From positions 2,852,001 to 2,916,000 of the forward strand of contig JAUEDM010000005.1 in the NCBI GenBank assembly GCA_033439685.1: a DNA stretch of 64,000 nucleotides, given 5' to 3'. Both the position numbers and the translations under genes were made by a program. The notes beneath the pieces were generated by a model that saw only the letters and a list, made by a program, of their open reading frames with translations, searched no databases and had not been told where the DNA came from. This document shows, in pieces, positions 33,087-43,700 of the stretch (the first letter of the stretch is position 1; every line of letters begins with the position of its first letter). Origin of the DNA: Apodospora peruviana (taxonomy: Eukaryota > Ascomycota > Sordariomycetes > Sordariales > Lasiosphaeriaceae).

Positions 33087-34751
33087 CCAACTTCATGGCA
33101 CGGAAGTTCAATTCCTCCAACTTCGTTTCCTCACCTCTCGCGACGAATCCCACCACGTGATTAGTCCACAGCCTGGAGGCAAAATTATGAGTGAGCGGAC
33201 CAGATGTCCAGATAGTCCCTGACCTGTTCGAAAATTAAAAATGCATTGTTTATCTATTTACTGACTAACACCAGCTGAACAAGTGTTACCCGAGTCAGAA
33301 GAAGAGAGAAATATGAAGAATCTAGTGGTTCTGTCGCACTCAGTCGGCCCAGCACAGGGAAGCAGGACGCCAAGCTATACTGCGACTTTGTCGAGAAAAG
33401 TTTCATTTTTCTGAGGAGAAGGGAGAAGGAGAGAAGAAATAGCCTGGAAAAATGGAGCAGGACAGAGTATGACTAACCCAAGCGGGGAAAATTTCCTGTC
33501 GGGACCTAGGCAATTGGGTCACTTGAACGCAGTTGCCGGCCAGAGAGGTTGACCGATGATGTGTGACAAGGCTGAGTGTGCTGGCTGTACATACGTTGCT
33601 ACGTTGCTACGTCATGTTTTACATCGTCGTTTGCATGGAGAGGCGGGATTGACACCCAGGAATCACAGCCTACAAGTGTGGCCAAGAGATAGATCAGCGG
33701 TACTAGCCGCAGAGCAAACAGGGTGGCTTGAATGAGAAACAGTTTGCCATAGATTGAATGGAGCACAGCCATTACTAGACTAGATACCCGGATATAAACA
33801 AACAATTGTCCTTAAATTACAATACTTGCATCATACCGCCGTGTTACGCAGCGCTACAGGAGTATCTGCCGCAATCTCGTGTGGTCTTCCCGCCTCGCTT
33901 CTTCACTCGGGCTGAGGTGACGGACACATCGAGAAGTCAATGTCCTGCGCACAAAGCCTTCGAATCTGAAGCTGACGTCAAAACGAATATCGGCTTCAGA
34001 CCCTGCTCATAAATCTCATGGCTGTCCATAAGACGAGACCAGTCGCGGCAATAGATCCCTGCACAAAAGACGGCCCAACCGCCTGCAAGGATGGCAATGT
34101 TAGGGTAAAACAACATCACAATTCATTAGTTATGAGTCTAAATGTCGCTTGCTTTGGTGTCAATTGTTTTCGTTTGCCGACCACGACAGATGAGAAAACT
34201 GTAGGAAGGTGATTGAGGCTGGTGAGTCCAGTATATAAACGGGGTGTTCATCCCACCGAAAGTTGAGCAAAGCTAACATTGACGACTCAAGTTATCGGCA
34301 TCTTCATAGCCGCCAAGACTTATAGTAGGCACATCAGTTTTTTTCTTCCTCTTATTTTAAATATCAGTTTCTCAGCCGCCAATTCACTTTATAGATAGTA
34401 CCACCCAATCTGATTTGCCATCCCAACATTCTGAGATAAAGATGCTTTACGGCCTGCTCTCCCTTTGGGGCTCCCTGCGGAGCTCTGGCCTCCACCGACT
34501 ACTCCTCGTCTTCGAGGGCGGATAGATAGGTACGTATTGAATTAAGTATGCGAACTTAGGGCGGCCACGAATCCAGGTCTAAATTCCCAGGCCAGATCCG
34601 TCCCTCCCTCTCTTCCTATTTGACCTCGACCACAGAGCACTGCCAACTCAAGTCATTATCCATTCTATTTCGGCACCCCAAGATACATCACACCTTGGAA
34701 CTCATACTCTCAGAGTCAGCCAATACAGATATCCACCAAAAAAAGACCAAG
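33087..34751. other. 1.7-kb intergenic region, no supported gene
   Basis: Only short frames. A TATATAAA-like element occurs at about 34232 and AT-rich stretches lie at 34330-34400, consistent with promoter sequence for the next gene. Confidence 0.5.
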
Positions 34752-35741
34752 ATGGTGAAGCTCGGGGGAAATGGCGCCGAAAAGATCACGGAGCTCCGCA
34801 AGGCTCTTCAGGCGTCGCAAGAAGAGAACGCCATGCCGAAGAGGCTAGCAGTCGGAGAATGCAAGCTTGAGACGACAGCTAGAGGTTATCACCGGAAAGC
34901 CCGTACCTAAGGGACATAGCGGCAACGTCGACACCAATTCATTCTCCGCGTTCTCTTACTCTGGATCCCGATGCAAGGACACATAGTTTTTTCTCAGGAA
35001 GAAGCCTAAGCCGGACCTTGAACGCGATACGTCTCCAGCATCGAGGAGTGATGTTGTTTCGCCAGAGTGGTGGGAATTTGGATGATGAACAACCAGATGC
35101 TGAACATCCAAGCCAGATTTGGACGAGGAAAAGCAAGCGTCCGAACCTCCGAAACCGGCACCACGACCAAAGCATGGGCTATCCTACGACAAGTCACTCC
35201 CGTCCGGCAACTTTTGGCGGAAAACTTCGGTGGCCTCGGCATGGTAAAGCTCGGTCAGGCGCTCGACCTGGCCAAGGTGGCATTTTACAACGTCGCTGAA
35301 GCCCACTGGCCATGTGTTTTCAGCCGTTTCAGCGGCAGCCACCACCTCGTCTCATTCGGCGGTCGCGAGCTCGAGGTGTACAAGTACAAGATAGACCGGT
35401 ACTACCGTGATATAAAAGCCGTTCCCGACGCCATCTTCTTCGGCCGCGCCATGAACTCGGTGTCGATAGCCCGAAACGTCTTCGCTCGCGCAAACGCATA
35501 CGACGTCACAAGCCCGGACAGGCTGGACAATTACTTGTTGTATTGTCAAAGCGCCACCTGTGCCCTCGGAGACGACGAGAGAACCAAGGCGATCCGCGCC
35601 ATCAGGGATGAGGTGGTTGCCGAGGTCAGGGAGATACAGAAGTCCGCGCTGATTGCCAAGGTATTTGAGGAGGAGCTGCCGTTCTGGAATGAGGTCCCGA
35701 TCATCAGGGTAGAGAGGTATTTGCCGCCGGACCGAGGATAG
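34752..35741 (+). CDS. Hypothetical protein, probable two-exon gene
   Basis: Seen: ATG at 34752 in a good context starts a helical, charged N-terminus (MVKLGGNGAEKITELRKAL) that stops at 34910. A long open frame at about 35067-35741 encodes a convincingly protein-like domain (AENFGGLGMVKLGQALDLAK; RELEVYKYKIDRYYRD; DDERTKAIRAIRDEV; ELPFWNEVPIIRVERYLPP). A possible intron from GTACCT at 34902 to CCAGAG at 35067 restores the frame, but other splice choices are possible and the middle stretch includes another protein-like frame. No membrane segment, signal peptide or known catalytic motif. Unrecognised family; the exact exon structure is uncertain. Confidence 0.5.
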
Positions 35742-36448
35742 TCGACGACGGTGCCTCTCTCGTTGCTAGTAGATCCTTAACTGGAACTTTGATAGATTCA
35801 ATGATATCAGGGTTTTCTTTGTCTTTGGTAATAATGACTAGACTGTCTTCACTTAGTTGTTCCAACCTACTAACGTACTACACTTCAAACTAACACAATG
35901 CTTGCTTGATTGTGATCTCGGTAGGCTCTTGCCGGATGCATCACTGAGTGCTCGTTTGGCCGGCAACCGTCGATGTCTGGTCGATACCGGTACCACATAA
36001 TTATCGATAATCAATCCGTTTTATAAGTCGTTGATGTCGCCACATTTACGGAATACTGCCACCTATAATACCGGACACGCGTATTGGTACCTAACTGCAC
36101 TACAGCCGCAATATATCCTTATGGAGCAACCGGATCCGGGTTAAATACACTTGGAGCCTCCTCCGGGGTTTTGGTAGCGGTCTAGCAGGGTCGTGGATAT
36201 GAAAAGTTAATATAATTAACCGGCCGCCCTTGCAGGTGGCGGACGACGGGACTATTTTTGGAATTAGGTGTCCCATATGCTTGGACATACGTTGTAAACA
36301 GGTTTGAAAAAAGTAATTGCTTGAATCCTTCGAATGATAACAATATTAGTACATAAAGGACGGAGTTTTCCTCGATCGCGGCTGTCGTTGTCTCCAGTTA
36401 TAATTACATACCCACACCAGTCGTCCTCAGTCACAACCAGCCGCAACC
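35742..36448. other. Intergenic, no supported gene
   Basis: AT-rich region between the hypothetical gene and the secreted Thr-rich gene; no domain-bearing frame. Confidence 0.55.
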
Positions 36449-37069
36449 ATGAAGTATCATTACCAATCCGCAAGCAAAATGCTGCTTTTCACAACGGCGG
36501 TGCTTTTCTGGTTTACATCCTCAGCAACATGCTTCAGCTTTCAGAACACAACGACCACCACAGCATCCGCAGTTTCAACCTCGTCTGTATCTGATGAAGG
36601 CACCACAACAACCACTACAACAACCACTACCACAACGGTCTTACCATCCTCGTCGCTGAGTAGCAGCAGCCTGAGTACAATCACCGCCAGTCTAAACAGC
36701 ACAACAAAAAGCAGCGTTCCGACCAGCTCCGCCACCGGGCCAAAACCGCGGTTCGGCACAATCATCCGCGAGTCGGGGGCAATCACGCTCACCTGGCAGC
36801 GCTGCGGAGGTTCTCCCACAGCGACGGCAAAGGCGAGTAGCAGGGCGGCAACGCCTTCATCGTCTGCCAAAGGCGAGCCGCAGGAGGGATTGACGGTTAT
36901 CCGGACAGTCACGGGAGATGCTGGGGCGGCGTGTTCGGCTGCAGCAGCAACACCTATGGAGGTGAAAACTGGACGTCTTTGTTTAAAGCAGCTGGTCTGA
37001 CTTGGGTGCCGGAAGGAATCTTTGTTATACCAGTAGTTCCTGGAAGCAGACATGTTTCATTTTCTCTCT
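36449..37069 (+). CDS. Secreted Thr/Ser-rich (mucin-like) protein, frame uncertain at 3' end
   Basis: Seen: from ATG 36449 (or 36479) a signal peptide (MLLFTTAVLFWFTSSATC) leads to a Thr/Ser-rich stretch with an uninterrupted poly-Thr run encoded by ACA/ACC/ACT, then PKPRFGTIIRESGAITLTWQRCGG. The same frame continues to a stop at 37000 through low-complexity sequence. However, from about 36845 to 37069 another frame is far more protein-like (GGNAFIVCQ, CWGGVFGCSSNTYGGENW, LTWVPEGIFVIPVV), with paired cysteines and a plausible N-glycosylation site. Switching frames would need a short intron or a frameshift plus loss of an in-frame TAG near 36839. So the gene is either spliced in a way I cannot resolve or damaged. 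Secretion and O-glycosylation are inferred from composition; function unknown. Confidence 0.55.
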
Positions 37070-37263
37070 GAACTCAAATACGCTATGGAACCATCGATCG
37101 TTGTTATAATCCTGCTTCTCCTAGCCCTATACCATTAACGCTTTTCTTCCAAACCAGCTCCATGTAAACATCACAGGTGACAAGTCCGATTTCAGTTGGT
37201 ACCGTGTCCAAGGCTTGGGTCAATGGCTTGTCCAGTCCCACTGCACCACCTTTAACAACCAGG

Positions 37264-38232
37264 CTACCACGATAGTTCAAGGTACCTTGGTACAAGCAAC
37301 ATCACCAACTTAAACAACCAGGCCGTCACAATAATCAAAAGTTGTACAAGCCACAGCACCACCACTAACACCAAGCCTCCCCCGAGTGTGATGATTATTA
37401 CAAGCGCGATTGCCTGCGTGACCACTGCGACAAGTTTCTTCACTGGCGTAAGTGGTCTGTCTCTCTTCCTTTTGATCCTCCTGGCCCGAGCCGGCTTCTC
37501 GGTGCTTTTGCCCATAACACGCTCGAGCTCCATCTCGCGGCCAAGAGAAGTCCTCTGGGTTATCAGAAGTGTCTTGAAGCGCTTCATAAGATAGTCTTGA
37601 ACCACAGCCACGCACGATCTTGAGATGCTCGGAGGATCAAACTTTATGATGGTATCCTGGGCAATCCGGGTAATACCACCCTCATCCATGCAGGCCCGCC
37701 ACTCGGCTTCGCTTTCTCCCTGTTTGTCGAGCACCTCCCCTTTCTCGAACACGTCCCCAAGTACTTCTTCGCAGATAAATTCCCAGAAGGAGTGCACTAA
37801 ATCTTCACCAGGAAAACTTTCGGGGAAGCAATAATCCGATTGCATAACCGTGGAAAGCTCGGTAGGCCAGTTCCGTTCCTTCACCCACTCATCCCATATG
37901 AAGACGGCCCTTCTCGACGTCAGTCCGAGATATGTCAACGTCTCTCGTGAAATGACGACCTTGGGAATAAAAACGAAGGCATATTTTCTGAATTCCTCGG
38001 TCGGTGGGCCTTGGAGTGAGATGTGGGAGTAATAATACTCGGCCTCACTATTCTGTCGACGCCTGTGAAGCCATTGCCAGCCAGGACTACGCAGACCGTC
38101 AATTTCACGGAGAAGGCCCTTTGATAGTAGAGTTGTGGTGTCCAAAGTTCCGAGAATTGGACCGGGATGCCATTTTAGGCCATTTCTTTCGTCCTCCGAG
38201 TCGTATACGTCCTCGAGTATGGGTCGTGCCAT
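37264..38232 (-). CDS. C-terminally membrane-anchored hypothetical protein
   Basis: Seen: a single 322-residue frame. Residues 1-235 are soluble-like and mixed alpha/beta (WHPGPILGTLDTTTLL; YAFVFIPKVVISRETLTYLGL; AVFIWDEWVKERNW). A strongly basic segment (RARRIKRKRDRP) precedes ~60 hydrophobic residues (VTQAIALVIIITLGGGLVLV; VLWLVQLLIIVTAWLFKL), forming two probable membrane helices at the C-terminus. With the basic stretch before the first helix, the large N-terminal domain would be cytosolic (positive-inside rule, inference). No enzymatic motif recognised. A small hydrophobic minus-strand frame lies just upstream. Confidence 0.65.
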   Translation of the reverse strand: MARPILEDVYDSEDERNGLKWHPGPILGTLDTTTLLSKGLLREIDGLRSPGWQWLHRRRQNSEAEYYYSHISLQGPPTEEFRKYAFVFIPKVVISRETLTYLGLTSRRAVFIWDEWVKERNWPTELSTVMQSDYCFPESFPGEDLVHSFWEFICEEVLGDVFEKGEVLDKQGESEAEWRACMDEGGITRIAQDTIIKFDPPSISRSCVAVVQDYLMKRFKTLLITQRTSLGREMELERVMGKSTEKPARARRIKRKRDRPLTPVKKLVAVVTQAIALVIIITLGGGLVLVVVLWLVQLLIIVTAWLFKLVMLLVPRYLELSW

Positions 38233-39699
38233 GACGGAATGAAGGGTTTGAGCAAATGCGAGAAGGAAAGACCGTAAGGCGAATGTGACTGAGACCGGAA
38301 AAGAAAATAGTCAACGAAAGGTGTGTTTGATCTATAGCTGTGGTGACGCAGATAACTGGTGATTGACCTTCTGTGTTCCAAGAAAGGAATTGGGTTGGGG
38401 ATTCGAAGTTCATGCGAGGTCCCAGTCCGTAATGCTTTTATCCCAACGACGACGGTGATTGCACCTGCAACCCGAACCGAGAAGGAGACCTACTGTAGTC
38501 GTCATAGATCCATAGGTAGGTAACAGTCAGGGTAGCGACAATACCAAAGACGCAGGGTCGACGATGGGTTTCCGGCGCAGTTGTGATCAGAGTAGTAGCG
38601 ATCACGGTTCCAAGAGGTGGACAGAGAAGCCACTGGGAAAGAGGAGAGTACAGCCCACCGGAACCTGACACAATGTAGAATTTTGGAAACTGCTCGATCA
38701 TATTCCAGCCCAAAAGTCGGCATGGGAAGGAGTCAAGGTTTCGTCAATTACAGGAAGAACAACCTTTCAGCGATTCATCATGATCCCAGACCACGTCAAT
38801 TGAGCTCACAGTGCACACCTATCGGGCGTGTGTGGGAGGAACAAGCCAAAAAGAACGCCTGTAGATGCACATGTAATGCTCAGAGGAAATTCTTGGTGCA
38901 TCCGGTCTTCATTTCGCTGCACGTAAGGCAGGCTCGTTTTTCATTCCGCACTGCGCAAAGGCAGAACTTGAGGTTTCATCTTGAAAAGGGACTTCTACGC
39001 CCAGCCATATATTTACATGGAAAGGGGGTGGTTGTCCAGCCAACAATGTGGATGAATGGGATCTGGCACTCTTCAACTCGTTTCATGTCTCTACACCTCT
39101 GCCGGGATTTAAAACCTTAGTGTCGTTACTTTGCCAGTTCCTTACCTGGATAAGAAAATGTCTTTACTAACAGCGTTGCATGCAGCCAAACAAACGTATT
39201 TCGCATTTCTCAATTCAGGGGCCAAATCTCTCTCTCCCTTCCTCCTCGTTCCAAAACCCCATGGATCTGCATCGCAGATGATCAGTTGCATCTTTGTAGT
39301 CTCTATCCATTTTTCATGAACAACTTCAGTCCATATAAAGTCTATGCACTTAGGTGCTCACTAACAATGCCAATGCCTCGCATTCCTCGGTTGGCTATAT
39401 TCCTGCGCCGGCAAGATCGGGTCATCTATCAACATGGCCGGTTTGGACGTATCACAGGCCTCGCCCGGTTAGATGGACGGGTAGTATATTACTCCACCCC
39501 GCTGGGTCATCATGGTCCAGAACCCGGGTACCATCGAGTCGGAAGATGATGTTGTTACACTGTCCTTGGGGGATCGTAGCGACTGTCTACAGTTCTCCAT
39601 CGACGAAGCGTCTTCCATACTATTAGCGCCTGCCAATCTCTCATCGTATCCGAAGCAACCTAACCTACGCGTCATTGTTGGCTGCGAGGAGTCTTCACC
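38233..39699. other. Intergenic / divergent upstream region
   Basis: Shared upstream region of the membrane-anchored gene (minus) and the beta-lactamase-like gene (plus). A 91-codon minus-strand frame (38713-38438) with two hydrophobic stretches could be a small membrane protein but has no further support; a 167-codon plus frame at 38617-39120 overlaps it and looks spurious. Confidence 0.4.
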
Positions 39700-41605
39700 A
39701 TGCTCAATCTGATAAAGTGGCTAGCCACCATGCAAGTGGTGACGGCAGCAACAGCTTCTCGCGAATGCCACCCTCAAGGCCCAATCTTTCCTCGCCCACG
39801 CAACCTTACCAACTCGGCAACATTCAAGTTGGCTCTCGCCAAACTGACCTACGTTCTCGACGCTGCCGTGCAGGGGAACATCAAAGCCGGCTGGGACACA
39901 CGCAATGTCTCGATGTCTATTGGCCTTGTCAGTCTAGGCCAGGACGAGCCGTCGGTTCCGGCCTGGGAGTACCATCATCTCGCATCCGGCAACGTCAACG
40001 GCACGAAATTGCTTGACAGAAACTCGCTCTATCTCATCGGATCCGTTTCCAAGGTCATCACTGACGCAATCTTCCTCCGGAGCGGTGTGAATGCCGATGA
40101 CCCGATCACGAAGTATCTCCCGTCTCTCAATGACCCAACCTCCGAGGTATCATGGAAGGACATTACCCTAAAGTCCTTAGCTGCGCAGTTATCCGGGATT
40201 CCACCAAACTGTACACACAACTTACCCTTACCTCACCTTCACTGAACTGGAATATCAACACTAATCCCCTTGACGAGCAGATGGTTTCTCAGAATATTAC
40301 TATCTCCACCAATACTTCGAGTACCTCGGCTTTCCTCCCCTAAACGCCACATCCGCCTACGCAAATTGTAGCATAACAGGCCTCAACAACGCCTGCTCCC
40401 GCTCAGAATTTCTCACCGGCATCATCCGTCATCTGCACCCCGTCTCCCCGCCAAACGCCCGTCCGGTCTACTCCAACATAGCCTACACTCTCCTCGTCTA
40501 CGCCATTCAGATCTTCACCGACGTCCCTTCCTACGCCCAACTCCTCCACGACTTGATTTCCGCCCCCCTCAACCTGTCATCAACATTTCCCTCCGGCTCA
40601 CCACAAATCAACGATTCGTTAGCCGTGATCCCGCCCGTCTACAACAACTGGGGCGGTGATTACGGCGACCACACACCCGGAGGCGGCCTCGTCTCGTCGC
40701 TCAGCGACCTCTCCTCCTTCCTGCACTCCATCTTAGCCCACAAAATCTTCTCTTCCGAGACTGCCGTCCGCGCGTGGCTGCAACCGCACAGTTTTTCCGG
40801 ATCGGAAAACAGTTTCGTCGGAATGCCGTGGGAAATCTTCCGCCCGCCTCCCGAGCTCCTTTTCCCTAACAACGAAAAAGGAAGACACACCGTCACGATC
40901 AACGCCAAAGATGGTGCCGCGTACGGCTATCGCGCCCGCATCGCCGTGATAGACGAGTACGGCGTGGGCGTGGTGGTTCTGACGGCGGGCGACATCGACG
41001 CGCTGGGCAGCGTGTACGACGCCGTGCTGAGCACCCTGCTGCCGGCGATTGATGATGTTGCGAGGGAGGAAACCACACTAGAATATGTCGGGACGTTTGT
41101 TTCTAACCATACCAAAAATGGGACGGAAGCAGGAGGAGTGATGACAGCCACAGTGAATATGATGGACGACGGCAGTTCCTTACAGCTGACCAACCTAAAC
41201 AGAAACGGGAAGGATATGCTCAAGGCGATGAAAGATATCTGGGCTGTTACGCTCGGCGTGTTTCTGCCTGCATTGAACGCGGAGACGACGTGGCGGATTT
41301 ATCCTGCCGAAGTAGTAACAGCTGCCACGGATGGTGATGGTGGAGATGATTGGAAGAAGGAAGTGGTGAGGGAGGATTGGCGCATCTGGTGGGATGTCAA
41401 ACCGGCTGATGCCGAGACCGAGCTTCCTGGGAAAGGGCTCAGCGTTAGTGATTGCCAGACTTGGTCGTTTGCGGATTGGTTGTACTATGGCAACGAGCCT
41501 ATGGATAGAGTGGTATTTATCAAGGATAAGGCGAGCCGTGAGGTGCTGGGGGTAGATCTACCTTTCTTGCGGACGGAGTTGATGAAAAAGGTCAAGTCAC
41601 TTTGA
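39700..41605 (+). CDS. Secreted serine beta-lactamase-like hydrolase (class C/esterase fold)
   Basis: Seen: exons 39700-40210 and 40281-41605 join in phase (70-bp intron) to 611 residues; the junction restores PPNYGFSEYYYL. An N-terminal signal peptide (LATMQVVTAATA) and several N-x-S/T sites indicate secretion. The catalytic set of penicillin-binding-type hydrolases is present: SVSK (Ser-115, Lys-118) and the YSN motif (Tyr-234 to Asn-236). The third, KTG-type motif is replaced by INAKDGAAYGY, as is usual in fungal members. About 150 residues after the core form the C-terminal lipocalin-like segment common in this family. Known: fungal relatives act on esters, lactones or amides in secondary metabolism or detoxification; substrates are mostly unknown. 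It converges on the sugar transporter gene with 171 bp between stop codons. Confidence 0.88.
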
Positions 41606-41776
41606 GATTAGCCGACTCCATTTGTATTGCAGCAAGCTCTCCTAGCATAATCAGAGAAGAATGTACGTCTTCGACTGGGACCGTTGAATATCATTCCACA
41701 CCGTCCCCATTCGCCCTTGCCCCTGACCTCTGTTATCACGATGTCGATGCCAATCACTTCACTCAGCAGCGCTCCA

Positions 41777-43700
41777 TCACTTAGCCTCATTCGGAGCAGC
41801 CGTCGGCGGCTCAGCAGCAGTCGTGGTAGCAGTTCCCTTCTCAGGGGTAGCCTCAGTCGCCGTCGCAGCCGGAGCCGTACCCGCTCCCAGACCAGGAACA
41901 GAAACCTACCGCCACAGAAGAACCACGTGTTAGCAGAAACATTTCTCAGACCCAATCCATTATGAATCAGAAAATGACGAACCTTCAGATTCCCCGCCTC
42001 AATCTCCCTCTCCAACTCCTCCAATCGGCTAGCCTTCTTGTACCTCTTCCACGCCGGTAGGCCGGAATCGAAAACCTCATCCATCTCCTCAAGCGTATAC
42101 CCCTTGGTCTCGGGCGCCATCAGAATCATGTGCACAAACGCGGCCGCATTGAACGCGCCAAAGATGTAGTACATCTTGTACGAGATGTTCCACAGCAGCG
42201 GTGGCACGGCGAACGCGAGCACCATGTTCCAGAACCAGTTGGACGCGGTGGCGAGCGAGACTGCCTTGGCGCGGATCTTGGAAGGGAAGATTTCGGACGG
42301 ATACGTCCACGACACGGGACCCCAGGTCGTCGCGAAAGTGGCCACAAAAAGGTAGGAACAAGCCACGATGGCTGACGAGACGGGTCGGTTGTTGAGCACG
42401 ATCCAGGTTATGTCGCTCGTGTCCGGGGTGCGGGTCTCGTCCGTGTTCGGCTGGCCGTAGTATTGCTGGAGCGCGCCCGAGATGAACAGCCAGGTCATCA
42501 TTCCAAACGATCCCAAGATGAGCGAAGGACGTCGGCCCCATTTGTCGAGGAATATAATGGCCGGCAGCGTCATGCCGACGTTAATCACGTATTGAATCGA
42601 AGCCGTGGCGAGCGGGCTGGCGATCTGCGCAGTCGCCATGATATACACGATGTAGTACATCATGATGTTCATACCGCAAAGCTGCGACCACCTATTCCTC
42701 TGTCAGTCACACCACCTGATACATCCATCTTCTTGAAAAGGCTTACATTTGAATGCTCATCCCGAGAAGAACGCGCTTTACCATCCGGGGCGCAACAAGA
42801 GCCTTGAATGACGTCTGGCCCTGCTCGCGCTCGAGACGGAGCGCTTCCTCAATTTCCTGGTACTGCGCCAGCACCTTGGGGTGGTTCACATCTCCCTTGC
42901 CATGCAAAGAGGCCAACACCTTGAGCGCTTCCTCCCAGCGGTCCTTGGAGGCGAGCCAGCGTGGGCTGTAAGGAAAGAAATAGAGGCCGACGAGAAGAAT
43001 AAAGGCGGGTACCATCTGAACGCCCCACGGAATCCGGAAAGCAGCGGTCGGCTGGTCAGGGTCGCTGGGTCCGCCGCCGGTGCCTTGGGCAGCGCCGAAC
43101 TGGATAAAGTATTGGCTGGAAACACACAGTCAGCAACAGATCACACATACACGCGTAAACAAACACAGAGTTGGAACATCATACATCAGAATACCCCAAG
43201 TAATAGCCCATTGCTGCAGCGAGACCACCCGTCCACGGATCTCCTTGGGCGCAATCTCGGACTGGTATACCGGTACGATGGACGAGGCGATACCGACGCA
43301 AAAGCCGCAGACGACACGGCCGACGCAGAGCATGCCGATATTCTGGGACGCGCACATCAGGATGGACCCGATGATCCAGAGCACGCAAGAGATCTGCAGC
43401 GCCACCTTTCGGGAGTACTTGTCCGCGAGAAACGACGAAACGAGCGAGCCGACCAGACTGCCCGCCGGCATCGAGGCCGTGATACCGCCCTGCCGGTACG
43501 AGACGGGGTTGCCAAAGTATCGCTTGTATGCCTGTGTGCCGAGGACGCCGGACATGGAACTGATGTCGAAGCCGAAAAGTCCTCCGCCTGTTTGTAACAA
43601 AAGATGAGCATGTTAGCTTTTGTTGGGGGGTCGTGGTATAAGGAGACTAACCAATGGCGGCGAAGGAGCAGATAAAGTAGACATTGCTGGCCTGATACAT
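41777..43700 (-). CDS. MFS monosaccharide (high-affinity glucose-type) transporter
   Basis: Seen: five exons, 43700-43652, 43587-43185, 43115-42747, 42691-41983 and 41905-41777, join exactly in phase to 552 residues; all four introns are 55-77 bp GT...AG. Sugar-porter signatures are present: GGGLFGFDISSMSG in helix 1, DKYSRKVAL in the loop 2-3, PVYQSEIAPKEIRGR after helix 6, LDKWGRRPSL in loop 8-9 and APETKGYTLEEMDEVFD at the end of helix 12. The TWGPVSWTYPSEIFP segment is typical of fungal hexose transporters of the HGT-1/MstA type. The last exon encodes a flexible Ala/Thr/Pro/Glu tail (cytosolic). Twelve-helix plasma-membrane proton symporter by family; substrate (glucose or another hexose) is inferred. 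Regulation not visible. Confidence 0.92.
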
